The translations under genes and the position numbers were made by a program. Under the pieces are notes generated by a model that saw only the letters and a list, made by a program, of their open reading frames with translations, was not told the origin of the DNA and searched no databases. A DNA stretch of 64,000 nucleotides from Diadema setosum (taxonomy: Eukaryota; Echinodermata; Echinoidea; Diadematoida; Diadematidae), in NCBI GenBank assembly GCA_033980235.1, contig CM067059.1, positions 15,572,100 to 15,636,099 on the forward strand, written 5' to 3'. Below are positions 1 to 13,069 of the stretch, one piece after another; the first letter of the stretch is position 1; every line of letters begins with the position of its first letter.

Positions 1-1971
1 CGTCTGTAGCATAATACATTTGCATTTAACTATATATTAATAGAGCTGCACAGATCTACATGTATGAACAAATGTACTTGCCAGGAAATGTAATTAATAC
101 ATCTTTTTCCTTTTTTCCAACTGGAAGTTTAACACCTAATATACAGGTAGATCTATAGTAGATCTATTAAATGTACAATACAATATCATACATGTACATC
201 ACATAACATACATTGCAATAACATTCTTTCACGCATCATATATTACAATACCATACAACCAAGTACATACACCAATGTGTACAATACAGAGTAGTTGTAT
301 CTATACAAATAAATTTATTCAATTTACTACTTTTCAGCAACGCAGTGAAAATTTAGAGCAACCGTTATTAAATTAGATCAAAGGATTCCTGACTAATATT
401 GCACTGGTGCATATCATAAATGCCCAGCCGTCGATATGCATGCCACTGCTGTTGCTGATCAAACTCACAGCGTTGGTACTCGCAATAGTATGATTCCTTT
501 CAAGTGGGAGCGAGAAATGGGAGTCATTCTATAGTTCCTTTTAAAGGTCTCTCATCAACATAATGCATTTAGATACTGAAAGTGAACATCATCAAATACA
601 GTTGACTGCATTGGATAGGGACATTCAAAGGAAGCAAAATATCACATGTGGGCGGGGCTGAGTTGATTTTTATTCAACAATTCTTGGGGGGGGGGGGGGG
701 TGGGGGAGGCCTGCAATGAAGGCTCAAGCCTATGCCACATGAAGGTCAGCTTTTTCAGAAATCTGTCATGGCAGATCATACAATATTCAAAACCATAGAG
801 TACTGTAGTTTCGAGCATGAAGACGTTACATGCAAAACATCTCGATCAACAATAATCAAGAATGTCAGATAAAAACTATCCCTCCCCACTCAGGATTTGC
901 CATGAGTTATAATGTGTATTCATACAATTGTACTTGTATAATGGCTGCAATACAAAAGAATGATTGGAAATCCTTGTAAAATACAGTAGTAGTCAACATG
1001 GACAAAACCAGCATCAATAATCTGGTTGAATATAATTGCACTCTCCTGAATCACACACACACTTTTTCTTTAAATAATATTCTTTATTTGAGTTTCATTC
1101 AATATCAAATCCATATTAACAATAAAATTAATATGTCCACCAACAAAAAAAAGCACACACACACACACACACACACACAATATTCCATGGACTATTTGCA
1201 ACAGTTCTGTCTCGTTACATGACTTACATTGGAAGACAAGTGAATTCAAGGATTTTGTTCGTTTAATCATGGTACTTGCTCTCAGGAAGTCAAAGAGCTT
1301 CACATACGTATCAGTTTCTTTGACACACTTCATTTGGTTTAATGGATTGTAGGACACTTTAAAATAGGCAATAACAAATGCATTTGTCATGTCACTGTCA
1401 GATACATCTTGATTTCAAAAGGAATATGCTTCACATTACAGTACTTTGGATTCATGCAAGCATGTGGGCATGCTTGATATAGAGGTTAAATTCTTCAAGC
1501 CATTCAAAATAGTAATCATTACTGCATGAATTCCCATGTATTTTCCAGGCAGGACCATTGAAAAGACATTGGCCCACTAGTAAAAATATGACTGCCTTCT
1601 CCTTATTTGCTGAATAAAAGAAAAGGAATCAACTGTGCAAGAACTGATAGACCTTGGTTGGGTGCCATTTAATTTTCAGACAGAGTGCAAAGGTAAAAAA
1701 ATTGTGTAACTGTATACATGACAAATCAGACTGAATTTAAAGCTTCCAACAGTTATTTCAATAGGTCCAGAGTAAAAATGACCATGTGATACAATGGATA
1801 GCATTCTATCTAAAGACCACAGATTGTGTTAGCACATACCTGTTGTCGATGTAAAATAAGAGTAACAAGCAACTTTTCCATCTAGATAAATATTAAATTA
1901 CACATCAACATGAATGTGTGTCTTCAATTCATAGTATTTATGAATTCTAGCGACAGACACAGTTTCATTCT
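1..1971. other. Non-coding; probable 3' UTR/flank of gene A
   Basis: No convincing coding exon is seen. The stretch holds a G10-plus tract near 690 and a CA microsatellite near 1155-1180. On the minus strand an AATAAA-type signal (TTTATT on the plus strand at 1083-1088) lies about 890 bases beyond the stop codon of the exon at 1972-2160. That is the expected arrangement for a long 3' UTR, but this is inference. Confidence 0.4.
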
Positions 1972-2160
1972 TTAGGCTATACAAGTTTGTGCATATTGCG
2001 ACCCCATTGGCAAGAAAGTATTGAATATCAAATGAACAGGGTCTGCAACTCGCAAGATATTATGGCAAATATATGCTTGAAATAGCTCACTGAATTGAAA
2101 ACCATGCAAGTAGAATGTTTCCATGGCAACAAGCATTAATTCACGAAGGAGAAGCTCCCT
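1972..2160 (-). CDS. Gene A, probable last coding exon
   Basis: Minus-strand exon of 62 codons plus a stop. It begins after an acceptor reading cttctcacag (CAG complementary to 2161-2163) in phase 0. The translation is protein-like and helical: RELLLRELMLVAMETF, then FQFSELFQAYICHNIL, ending QYAQTCIA and a stop. An alternative acceptor 27 bases upstream (exon from 2187) keeps the same frame. I do not recognise the family. The upstream supported exon (12112-12260) ends in phase 2 and this one starts in phase 0, so at least one exon between them is unassigned, or the two belong to different transcripts. A minus-strand AATAAA lies about 0.9 kb downstream. Confidence 0.5.
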   Translation of the reverse strand, partial: RELLLRELMLVAMETFYLHGFQFSELFQAYICHNILRVADPVHLIFNTFLPMGSQYAQTCIA

Positions 2161-3709
2161 CTGTGAGAAGTGCATGGCTTCTCTTGTCTGCACTCCGACA
2201 TGCTAAGGGATTTTTGAAGGATGCAATTTAACACTCATTCCTGACCTACAATCACTCTTATATTTTATCACAATTGAACAAGTGGCTACTGACAAACATG
2301 GGGTGGCAGCAGGCATGGAAAGTAAAAGGAGGAGGCGGAGCAGGCACCCACAAGTTGATTTACCTAGAAATATTGAAGAGTTTTGGATAAAAAAAATCAG
2401 GTGAGAATCTTAAGAATATTAATTCTTCACACCTTGTGAAGGGTGAATCCCCTTCAGATTTTCCCTTGATAATGATGACTTCCTTATAGTGCGGTAAACA
2501 ACATTGCTGGCTATGTGATATTGACTTGATTATTATATGGTAATTATTAACATTAATGATAAAAGTAGTCATATTCAGATCTACAAATTCAGATTCCTAA
2601 TTAATCTCTCTTCTCTATCTCTCTCTCTTGAACTCTGTTTCACCTTTCTCTGTGATTGTACACATACACCATGCCCACATGGAGACCCATCAGTTCGACT
2701 TCTGAAGTGGATCCCCTATCAAAAGTATAAAATTAATGATGATGATACATACTAAAACACTTATCATTTAAAAAAAAAAAAAAAACATGCAAAATAAAAT
2801 TAAAGATTATGAATACAACAGAACACCCCTTAAAGCCCCAAGAGTCTGAAGATTCCAGTGAATCTACAAGCAGCTGTCACTGGAATTATAAACATCTGAC
2901 TTCGCAGAAGAGCAAACATTAGATGAAACACACTGTCATAGGTAACACATAATACTCTGTGTAATGCTTTTCAGCTCCTTTGTAAACATTGGTCCACTTT
3001 CAGGTCCTACTGGCTAACTGCGTAGGTGAGCGGCCTATTGAATGTTTAGCGGGTGTTTGCGTTTCCTCAAATATCCAAAGAATATCAATGCCACAGTTCC
3101 ACATCCATAACAATAGAACCACTGACATCCTAAAGTGAGGAGAGAGGGTTATGTTTGTTTAGGCAGCAGCAGGAGAAGGAAAAAGCATCCATTCATGTTT
3201 ACACACTTTCATCCATTAGCTAGGGGCGAGGGTACATGTAGCTTACTTGCTCCTATGCGGAGGTGATTGGTACTGGTACAAGCAGTCTGAGGGAATGCAA
3301 TTACAACATAGTCTTTCCTGATAATTTTGCAATGGATATATGTCAAATATGTCACATACACAAACACACACAAAAATACAAAAATTTACTTTGTAGCATA
3401 CTTCACAATTACACTGTACTATAAATGATACAATCTACCCAGAATACTGCCATCATCCATGCCCATTGCCAAAGATGATGCAAATTCTCAAATTGGAAAG
3501 GGTGCAAATTTATCCACAGCAAGAAACACTGACTTTACTTACAGTTATTAAAAAAAAAATTAAGTGCAAAAGACATATTTACTAAACACATCTTTGTAAC
3601 CTGAAATCTATCTCATGTCATTCTATTTAAAGCTAATTGGCACTTTAAAAGAAAAGTAACACATTTGTATCCAACAAATTTTTTTCTTCATTCTTTATTT
3701 TTTTCAAAA
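2161..3709. other. Intronic or intergenic, nothing firm
   Basis: An open stretch on the minus strand at about 2430-2490 has plausible splice borders, but it does not fit the phase chain of gene A. The rest is low-complexity AT-rich DNA with A tracts at 2770-2786 and 3550-3558. Confidence 0.3.
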
Positions 3710-3922
3710 TATCGTAAAGATGGAAATTTTTGTGGTGTGGAAATTTTTGTGCATTTCGCACAATCAGAAGCTAGTGCAAAAATAAAAGCATGCAAATATT
3801 TTTGCGTGCCATATGTTCCAGTAATTAATGTCCTGATTCAGCGGAATAGAAAACACACGAAATTCATCTTACCCGGCCGCCTGCACAAAATTACTCACAG
3901 AGAAATATCCACGTTTGCAGTA
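3710..3922. mobile_element. MITE family 1, diverged copy
   Basis: Diverged member of a family whose ends read ACTGTAAAAGTGGAAATTTT and the inverse. Here the left end is degenerate (cgtaaagatggaaattttt) and the right end reads aaatatccacgtttgcagta. The interior shares aaataaaagcatgcaaatat and ttgcgtgccatatgttcc with the copies at 18793, 36744 and 37180. The first ~20 bases of the body are duplicated here. Confidence 0.7.
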
Positions 3923-4490
3923 CTTATCATGACATGCACAAGAATGTACCCAAATGCAACAACTCAGCATGCAATGTCATACGAAAAAGTCATTGCAAAT
4001 GTGATTTAGGGACTATGTATATACACAAAGAACTAGGCCTGCATGTAAAGTCAGAATAACACTGTCTCATACATATTTCACAGCCTTTGTCCACATGGCT
4101 CTCTGAAGTGTGTACAATTGTGCCAAAACTTTGAAGAGAAACTGTGTAGCAAATGGATGCTTTCATAAGAAAATGGGAGTCAAACAATGCACTTTGCTGT
4201 ATGACAATCGAGACACTTCAATATTAAAATCACTTCTGACTGTTTACAGGGAATAGGACTTTCATTTTAGATACTTCCTTTGTTAGAAGTGAGTATGCAG
4301 AAATTTTTGAAATAATGCATCAGATCAGTGGTATTATAAACTATGGCAATATATTGCACCACTGAATACATAAACCATGCAACAATCCAGGTCAAGGGTG
4401 TCTACTTTCAGATTGAACATTGCGATATCATGAGCATGCAAGATATTGGATTGCCATCAGGAGATTCTCAGCTTCATTCTGTCCACACGA

Positions 4491-4712
4491 TACACTGTAC
4501 AAGATATTATTTTCGCGTACAGATATTTTCACGAATTAGGAGGTCACAGACATTTTTGCAAGATGCTGTTTTCTCAAATCGACACCGAAGCTATCACAAA
4601 TGCATTGCTACCATAGCATACCTGGCAACATTTTTACGTGTTGTTTGATTCATGATTCAATTTAGTGATTTGCGAAAATCAAACCCCCGCGAAAATAACA
4701 GCTTATACAGTA
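4491..4712. mobile_element. MITE family 2 copy
   Basis: Inverted termini tacactgtacaagatatta and ataacagcttatacagta, flanked by TA. The interior contains cgcgtacagatattttcacg and gaggtcacagacatttttgc, shared with the copies at 10209, 19636, 20081 and the interrupted copy near 60546-61190. The TA target suggests a Tc1/mariner-type origin; this is inferred from the ends only. Confidence 0.75.
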
Positions 4713-5726
4713 GTATGTATCTGGTATTCATGCACATGTGCTAGCACATACATGTATGACACACTCTTTCTTTTCACCCTGAAAAAGAAATTTAAAAAAA
4801 AACAAGCAAAAACAAAATAAAGAGAGCATGCATTTGTCTCTCCCTGAAAATTCCAGTCATGATTACAACTGTACCTATTGAAATTAGTGAGACACACACA
4901 AAGAAAACCCTGTATTTCTAGGTGTGATGCTAGCACTGCTCGCAATAAATTTGACATTCATGAATTATAATTTACAATGCTTGTTCACACTTTCTGCAAC
5001 TGCAGCTCCCACTTGCACATCAAAGTGGAGCTGTAAGATCTCAAGAGATAAGAAAATGGTGTCGTTTCAGGCTGGAACTAAAAGCCTGAAATTCCATTTC
5101 CACAGAATGCAGGCGTGCAACAAGCAATCAGGCATGTTTCTAAATAGATGATCCACCCCTTTTCAAAAATGTCTGTCTAATTTCTAGAGGCACAGTACCT
5201 TTCATTACACAGAACTTTCATTTCAAAATGTCCTCCTGTGTAATCAACATTTCCCTTTTAGAATAAAGTGTTTGGATTAAACATCAAGAGCATCGTCTTG
5301 ATACAAACATTCTACTGTTGATAGATTTGAAAAAGCCTTCTCCCATATCTTGATTATTCATTATGGTTTCCTTTGCATACATGTATATTACTTCACAGGA
5401 GGAAAACATGTAAACTCTGAATTTATCTTTATACATCATGACTTGGAGCCATGTGTATGCAATGCTAATAAATGTGCAACTCCTCATTTTGTAGTTGTGG
5501 TACAAATAAACAGCTAACAATTTCCTTTGTATAAAGCCTTGAACATAAGCTATTGTAGGTGATGGTCATACTGATACAATCATAATTGTCATCAAGATTT
5601 GAAAAGAAAATCAACAACATGTGAATTCGTTGTGAACTATTTTGCACTGAGATTATGACCTTGTATAACCCAAAGGCCTGTGCCAATCCTCTGCTTGGTG
5701 CAGATTCAATTTTGTGCATTTACACT

Positions 5727-6186
5727 GAAAGATCGGGCCGTGGCCAAGTTTGACTTTCCTATCAAATTTGGTTGTGTTTGGAATACAAGGTAACTACATG
5801 TAACCTACACTACTTACAAGACAGGATCTGGCATGTTTTCCAAACAACACTCAAATTCACAAGCAAGTAATTGAACACACAAAACTAAAAAAAGAAAAAG
5901 AGCTAATTATAATGTAACAAAAATGAATTGCAGGGACAAGTCATGGCCAATCCAGTTAACCATTATTTAAAAAAAAAAGAAATAAAAAAAAAAATGTGTG
6001 GCTCGGTCTACCCTACATATTTGTAAACTGAGCCACTGCTGAGACTACCTCCAGAAGCGGTTCCAAACTGGGCTGCAGCTCAGCCTCACATTACCATTTA
6101 CACCAAACTCAGGCTGTGGCTGTACTGTGGCTGCTCTGTGGTTGTGCCACAGCTCGGCCATGGCCGGGCCATGGCCCCATCTTTGG
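5727..6186. mobile_element. Possible MITE with GC-rich termini
   Basis: The left end reads aagatcgggccgtggcc; the right end reads ggccgggccatggccccatctt, giving an imperfect inverted repeat of about 17 bases. The interior is rich in repeated words such as gctgtggctgtactgtggct and includes an A-rich run at 5968-5994. The target-site duplication is not clear. Confidence 0.45.
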
Positions 6187-6263
6187 TATAAAACAGGATC
6201 TACCATTTATGGGTGTAGATAGGGGTAGATGACTGAATGTACATTATAGAAGTGAAGGGGAAT

Positions 6264-6654
6264 TTAAAGGGTGTGTACAGTTCTGGTCGAGGTGTAGATT
6301 TAGCTTTTAACATTTTGTGAGATATTCAGGAACCACTCTATGAGATGTCAAAGAGCATGCAGTTTTAAGGGGTATCAAAAGTTTATTCGATGAGAATCGG
6401 TTCTGAAATGGCTGAGATATCCAAAAACAAGGTGAAACAAAGAGATCCTAATAAAGTTGGGGCATGTCGCCTTTTATTATTAGCACTTTTTTGGATATCT
6501 CAGCCATTTGAAAACCAATTTTCATCAAATAAACGTCGAATCCCTCCTAAAATTACATTCTCTTTCGTATTTCATAGGAGGCTTTTCATTATCTCACTTA
6601 GGATTGTTCAAAACATAAATCCCTTCCTCACCCAGTACTGTACAGTCCCTTTAA
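6264..6654. mobile_element. Fold-back element with TTAA ends (family 3)
   Basis: TTAA occurs at both borders (6264-6267, 6651-6654), followed inward by imperfect inverted ends AAGGGTGTGTACAGT and ACTGTACAGTCCCTT. A second inverted pair, ggctgagatatccaaaa and ttggatatctcagcca, lies around the centre. TTAA duplication is typical of piggyBac-type transposition, so this looks like a non-autonomous member. Confidence 0.65.
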
Positions 6655-7252
6655 GGTCAGACATCTGAAATTCTCGTCTTATCATACTTAAAACAACAAA
6701 TAAATTTGACACTTGTATTCTTATGTTTTACACTAGTTGTCGAACACTTTTACACAGAATGAAGGGTATGGATATATGCAGATTTTTTTTTATTTTTATT
6801 TTTTTGATAAGTGGCAAAGCTAACATCAAATGTCTAGCTTTACCGTTACTATGCAAATTTGAAAATTTGACTTGAAAGAAAAAATTTAACATTTTAATAA
6901 TTTCTAAACTAGAGAAGCATTCCACCAAGAAGCTCATTTGCACCACTGATCTTGCTCTTCCATAGAGATCAGTGATCAGAGCCCAGATTTCCACTTTGTA
7001 ATAAATGTATGCATGGTGAAAATCACCCGATTTCCCAATATAGAAGCCTTTTGATATATCATCAACTTCCAGCTGCGCTGCGCCTAGCCCTAGCAGAACT
7101 AGAGCACGCACTTCAGTGCGCATATGCAAACCTCGAAAAATGTACACTCCCAAGTTCATTGACCCTACCTACCAAATTATTGAAAATCCTTCATAAATCC
7201 ATAAAAATTCCTGCATCACTACATGTACCAAAATGAATAATCATCTGTTTCT

Positions 7253-7398
7253 TGAATCATTCTCAACCTTTCCTGTAAGTTTCATTCAAATCCGTTCACA
7301 ACTTTTTGAGTTATTTTGCATACAGACAAACAAGCAAACAAACAAACAAACCAACCAATGCCAATGAAAACATAACCTCCTTCCTTAGTGGAGGTAAA
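7253..7398 (+). repeat. Retroposon 3' tail-like repeat
   Basis: The sequence runs from caaatccgttcacaactttt and gagttattttgcatacagac through a caaacaaa-rich stretch to aaaacataacctcc and ttagtggaggtaaaaa. The final short hairpin (cctcc...ggagg) followed by an A-rich end resembles the 3' ends of the repeats at 20991 and 33838. This suggests a SINE/LINE-like tail; the family is not identified. Confidence 0.5.
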
Positions 7399-8451
7399 AA
7401 TAATTGCTATGGTATTTTCATATGTGGTAACACAAATCTGACATCATCTTCACATTTTATCAAAATTTCGGAATATGAGCTTCTTGGACTCTACATTTTT
7501 GTAAATTCCTGGATCTACACATCCTTACATGTTTCCACCATTAACAAAATCAAACAACTACCAGGTACTACCTTTTAGGGTAATGAACCTTTATAGCACA
7601 ATTTTACCTTCACAATAACATACAAAATTGTACAGGTCAATGCACCCCACAGATTCAACAACCTTCAGCGCAATGAGCCAAAGAACCAACATCTTGAAAC
7701 AGACCACTAAACTTCCATCCACATCCACAGTGCATGGGACACTGATGCATTAACTATAAATCATTATCACAGTGGAAACAGGAATACTCTCAAGAAGAAC
7801 ACCAATTCCTCCACACTCCATTGTGTACATACAAGAACAGCAGTGTGTAAGCAAACATGAACTCACCAAGTATAAAATGAGGCTGCTCTATGCCATGGCC
7901 TGGTATGACGTGACAATGATATGTTTACCTGGCAAGCATTAACAACGTTTATTGGGAGTGCCCGGAGAACAAATTCAACAGGCTGACATTGGCTGTTGAG
8001 GCGATGATTAGAGGGTTACAATGCACTTTAATGGCCAGCAAGAACAGCCTTGTTTGCCTAATTTATCAATTTCTGGTGCAATCCACTATCCATGTTGATA
8101 TGATTTATTGCTCAGTATGCTTTGCCTACTACCATTATATGTTACACTCAGTAGGTGATTCATACTTCACTTGTACTGCATTTAAAAAAAAAATCAACGA
8201 CCTAGGGAAATGACGTCCACTGACGCAATGCCTCTACCCTGCTGCACTTCCTAGGCTTGTAACTACAGGCCCAAAATAATCATCCTTATATACCTGGCTT
8301 TATGGATGGACTGAAACTTCTACGGTCCTGGCACAATTTATTACAGGGATACTCTTCCTCTTGCCATAGGAAACACAAAATGGTTTGATAAAACTTCCTG
8401 GCTGATAAAGTTATTTCTGTTGAGGTTCATTTACACCACACAAACTGCCTT

Positions 8452-8983
8452 AAAGAGGAATTCTAGCCCAGTTATAAGTTAAAGAGTCCGATAAGAAAGA
8501 GCTACATGTATGTAAAACTTGTGAGTAAAAAATTTAATCAAAATTGAAAAAAAAAAAATATGGGAGTTATGAAATTATGAAGTTTCGCTAATTTTGAAAG
8601 AACAGTTCTCGGACAGTTGATCTGAATTATGCAAATGAGTAAGCTGATGATGTCATCACCTCACAATTTTCTATTGAGTTGTGTTTAAACAAAATGACCG
8701 AAATTCAATGTTTCTGTTATCAAAGTGTAAGACATGAAGTTATTCCAGGCTGAAAAACTTGAAAATAATGATCAGTTAGATATATAAGGATTTGAGACTG
8801 GGACGTAATTGCGTTTGAATGAAAAACTAGCAATTTCAAAATTTCATATACAAACTGTATGGCAAGTTGTAAGGGGATGACATTATCACATCACTATCTG
8901 CATTACACAATCATATTGACTCTTCAAGAACTGTTTCCTGAAAAATTTGTTGAATTTCAAAATGTCATTAGGTTCCTTTTTTA
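8452..8983. mobile_element. Large imperfect fold-back element
   Basis: The two halves are inverted copies: gatgatgtcatcacctcac at 8645-8663 pairs with gatgacattatcacatcact near 8876-8895, and gaacagttctcgg near 8600 pairs with aagaactgtttcc near 8928. The left border is near ttaaagaggaattctagccc. The ends are too diverged to fix the target duplication. Confidence 0.5.
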
Positions 8984-10208
8984 ATCATCTGATTTCGATC
9001 ACATTTTCATTGTTGTGCTAAGAAAAATTTACTCCTTCTTTCAGACTAACTTTCAGATCAACTTTTTTTTGTATGAAAACTTTCTTGGAGTGAAACCAAT
9101 ATCTCTCGAAACAGTCCACGATAGAATATGTTCTCTCTTCTCATTAATGAAAATTATACATCAACACAACATTGGCAAACTAATCATGTTCAATAAAATT
9201 CAAAGTTCTTTTAATGGATTTTGTTCACTTGTATGCCTAAATCTTTCGAGCTACTTTGGTTTTTTAAAGAAAGGTATTAGACTATTTTGGAGATTTCTCT
9301 TTTTGAAAGTACCGCTACCAAATGAATACAGTATACTTCACTTCATACAGCGGACAAAATTGATTACTGACACCTGCAAATATGAACCTCAAGAGTAAAT
9401 TGGACATTTTCAAAAGGATATCATTTACACCAACAATTCATTTTTTTTCTCCATAAAGCATTTATCAGACCCCTTTGTCATGCAAAACTTGAGGTGGAAA
9501 AATATCTTTTAAAAAGGAATATTAATCTCAAGGTTTTGTATGTTCCCTGTGAACATTTTGCAATGATCCTTATCTAAATATTTCACAGAAAATGCATTCC
9601 AGAAATGGACAGTAATGCTTCATTGTCATATTCCATGCATTTTAACTAAGTGCATGGAGTACAATCTAAAATGTTCAAGTTCCAAGTTATGAATACAGTG
9701 ATTAATCAAAATTTTAATGAGAACTTTTGACATGTTTAAAATGCAAACAAACAGATAATCAACAAATATACAAGTACCATGCACTGAGATGCTGTAGTTG
9801 AAATTATACATTCCAAGGTGGCAGGAATAACACTTTTTTTTTTCCTAAGGGACACCATGCAATTTGAAAATATTGCAATTTCTCTAATGGAGGAACCCAT
9901 GATTCAACTAGCGGCTTGAAACAGTGCATGATAAATTTATTTCATATCCCTACAGTATGACAAATTCTTCAAAAAATATTTTGACGATGTTAGAATAAAA
10001 AAATGTTTACATATTGCAGTGCAGACAATCAGTGTACTGCAATGGAATATTTCTGAACAATGACCTATGAGGCTGTCATCGATAGCACACTGTACACTGT
10101 ACATAAAACTGTACACCATCAATGGGGAAAAACAAATCATTAATCGATCATATACACATGAACAACATTTATGGCATAGTGCACTATACAGTGAACATTG
10201 TCACAGTA
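8984..10208. other. No supported feature
   Basis: The longest open stretch (9015-9398, plus strand) starts with GTG rather than ATG, has no recognisable motif, and is within what chance gives in AT-rich DNA of this size. Confidence 0.4.
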
Positions 10209-10694
10209 TACTGTATGAGCTGACATTTTTGCGGTGGTTTTATTTTCGTGAATTTCGCGAATCGCCTTTGAACCGCGAAAATAACAATGCGCAAAAACAA
10301 CGCACGGAAATGAAAATCAAGCCATGCCATGTGCTGCAGGATCGCGCCAAAATTATAGTGCCGTACAGTACTGTAACCCGTCCTGTGCTGCGCCTAGCTA
10401 GCCTTCAACTTGTCGACTGTGCATGCACGTCACATAGTACAGCTAGCTATAGCTGTTTAAAGTGCGTTCAGTCTACTCTTGCAGCTGCATTCTTGGTGTT
10501 CACCTGTCGATGTCCGGCACGAATTTCGAAAGTCCTTGTAAAGTATTTCTTTTTGATATTTGTTTTACTTTCAAATTGAAAAAGCACTAGTACTTACACG
10601 TTTAAGTTACTTTTAGTTTAGACGACTATAGTTTTTTCATGAGAGTAGCAATTTGCAAAAATATCTGTACGCGAAAATTTCAGCTCGTACAGTA
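10209..10694. mobile_element. MITE family 2, long copy
   Basis: Ends TACTGTATGAGCTGACATTT and the inverse agctcgtacagta, with a TA at each border. The right end retains gcaaaaatatctgtacgcg of the family. The interior is longer and more CpG-rich than in the ~200 bp copies, for example cgcgccaaaattatagtg and tagctagctatagctg-like words, so it may carry a secondary insertion or be closer to a parental element. Confidence 0.65.
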
Positions 10695-12101
10695 GCACAA
10701 TTTTCTCCACTGGTATCTTGTTGTATACACCATCAACATCAAAGCAATATTACAACGGTATGTTTGGTCACATGATGCTGCAATATGTACTATCATTTAA
10801 AGCATGATTTAATTAATGAGAAATATATATTAATACAATTATAAATGCATCTCAGCTGATGCCCTGCTCATCTAGTGCCTGACAAATTGTCCAGATAAAG
10901 GCACTGTAGGTTACACTGCAAAATTTCATGGGGGAGAAACTGGTCATCTGTATTTCATCCTTGAAATGTCCCTAAAACAACTGCCATTGTACACAATTTG
11001 TGAACAGTTACCAGTTCTTTACGACATAGTGGAATCTACACGTACAAAATACGCACAGTATATCAGAAGACATTCTTAGGCATTTCAAGCCCATATTACA
11101 AATCTCCAATAAAATAAACAAAGAAGTGACTAGATTAGTCGAACACAATTCTGGTATCCAAGAAACTGGTTCAATATCATCCTGCTATCTACTGTTAAAT
11201 TTTACATGTATGCTGCCTATCACTACAATACCCTGAAACTGGGAGAAACTGTGTGATAGAAGGATGGGCAGTATCAACAGGAAAAGGATAGCACTCGAGG
11301 TGGGTATCAGACAAAACTAATACAGATTTAGCTCATGGCTCACCACTTTTCTCTCTGACGTTAGCTTCCTTGTCAATGCCATTTGGGTTGCTACATGATA
11401 CCACAAGCCCTTGTTTCTATGTTATTGCAAGTTAACCTAGCACAAAAGAGTGTAGCTTTACACAAATTAGACATGATTGATGTTATCATAATAAAGGATA
11501 AGTAGCAATTATACATATAGGCTTAAATTACAATATCCATGCTTTGTTATTATGCTCTCAAACACGATCTTATTCAGTATTATCACATGACATGTATAAG
11601 GGCATAACATCACTGAATTTAAAGGTATTTTAAATGCCTTTTGCCTCTTAACATGGTATCTGTATCAAGCTGACCACGACAATCCACATGTACAATGCAC
11701 ATCTACCTGACAAACCAGAAGCATCATGCATTCAGTTAAATGTTTTGGATATTACCAGGATAAAGGCATTGCAACACTTTGCTGTAATTTCATGGTTTCA
11801 AACCATTACGCACAATGTGTTCATATTTTGTTAGGAAAAAGAATTGCTGTGTGACACCAAATCTGCTGGTAAGACTACACTAATACAGAATTTTTTTAAA
11901 CTGAAAATTTAAATTACTTGAAGAAGTACAAATAGTTAACCACAAACAGGGTCTTCAGCAAATGTCCAGTAATGGTCAGAATGTTTGCCGATCTACATAA
12001 TCATGATCAAGAATAATGGCAATAATCTATTTGGGTAAAATTGTAAATGACTTTATGATGTTACATAAGACACATACTGCTGATGGCATTATTTCTGTAT
12101 T
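10695..12101. other. Intron-like, nothing firm
   Basis: No exon with acceptable borders or element with matching ends was recognised. A single diverged inverted pair near 10850-11000 is not supported well enough to annotate. Confidence 0.3.
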
Positions 12102-12111
12102 TCACAAGCAC

Positions 12112-12260
12112 CAAAATCTTCTGAGGTACTCCTTGTTTTTTAAGCGAAGTTCACATTCTTTATGATACGTTTCATTTTTTTTTTTTATGAGAAGTACACA
12201 TTCCCTCAACTTATCACTGACAACGTATCTACTATCAAACTGTATTATTTCTCCTGCTCT
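12112..12260 (-). CDS. Gene A internal exon
   Basis: The acceptor on the minus strand reads gatttacttccttcag, immediately before AGAGCAGG; the exon enters in phase 0, matching the phase-0 donor of the exon at 13965-14162. The translation begins RAGEIIQFDSRYVVSDKLRE and continues CVLLIKKKNETYHKE and NKEYLRRFW. If the weak donor TTTTG/GTGCTT at 12112 is used the exon leaves in phase 2. If not, the frame stops at 12102-12104, giving an alternative C-terminus. The charged helical composition continues that of the preceding exon. The family is not recognised. Confidence 0.6.
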
Positions 12261-12337
12261 CTGAAGGAAGTAAATCAAGTCCTCTTTCATTATGCTATAA
12301 AAATGTGAATATGTGGTATTCTCTTAACATTTCAATC

Positions 12338-12488
12338 ATTATATTATATTGGATGGCTATGAATGGGATACCAGGGAATATTGCACGAGTTAGGGCCAAT
12401 ATTGCACGAATCGAAGATGAGTGCAATATTGACTCTAACGAGTGCAATATTCCCTGGTATTCCATGAATCAAGGCCATCCAATATAAT
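12338..12488. mobile_element. Hairpin element with near-palindromic arms
   Basis: tattggatggc at the left and ggccatccaatata at the right are inverted, and the body repeats aatattgcacga in both orientations (gggaatattgcacgag, gagtgcaatattccct). The whole 150 bp can fold as one stem. It abuts the next element directly. Confidence 0.6.
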
Positions 12489-12904
12489 TATTATCATCTA
12501 TACAATCAAGTAGAGCAACCATGAACTGCACAAAATTACCCGGCTTCTACTCGTCTTTGAAGTTGACTCGGCAGTCCCATCCCAGCACTGAAAAGGGGAA
12601 GCCCCTAAAACTGCGTATTGAAACAAACAACTAGCAAGATGTTTGCGCGCTTGTGAAAAATGTAACAAAATGACGCGCACTAGTAGCAAGTACTTGCGCA
12701 TTCAGCAAGCGCTCACGCAATAAACGAGACAGAATTGAATATCATGTGATCTTGAACGGCAAGTAACAACGGTAGCCTATGGGGAATTAATACGTTGGTC
12801 TATGCGATTCGTTCAATATGCTCCGATATTGAACGGTAAAAATTGAGTTGACTACAATACGCGTTTTTAATGCGCCGCTTAAACGTCCTATATAGATGAT
12901 AATA
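12489..12904. mobile_element. Candidate MITE with 14-bp perfect TIRs
   Basis: TATTATCATCTATA at 12489-12502 is exactly inverted at 12891-12904. The enclosed 390 bp are CpG-richer than the surroundings (acgcgcactagtagcaag, cgcattcagcaagcgctcac). No coding sequence is present. Confidence 0.5.
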
Positions 12905-13069
12905 TTTGATATTCCACTGCTATGACACCACAAACTGTTGTACCCTTCTAATCCAGCGATGACAACACCAATATTCTACAAATTCACAAGTTTTGAATGA
13001 ATTTACTGATTTTCCTCAAACTTCATTGATGGGTTCGAATAATATTGCTGTATTCACTGAATCCATATA

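Noticed and set aside
1070..1390. 106-codon minus-strand open frame
   Set aside because: It runs through the CA microsatellite (the CVCVCVC stretch) and has no motif; better explained as a 3' UTR or flank.
3665..4009. 114-codon plus-strand frame
   Set aside because: Most of it is the family 1 MITE copy; the frame follows from repeat sequence.
9015..9398. 127-codon plus-strand open frame
   Set aside because: It begins with GTG, has no splice context or recognised motif, and such a length is expected about once by chance in this much AT-rich DNA.
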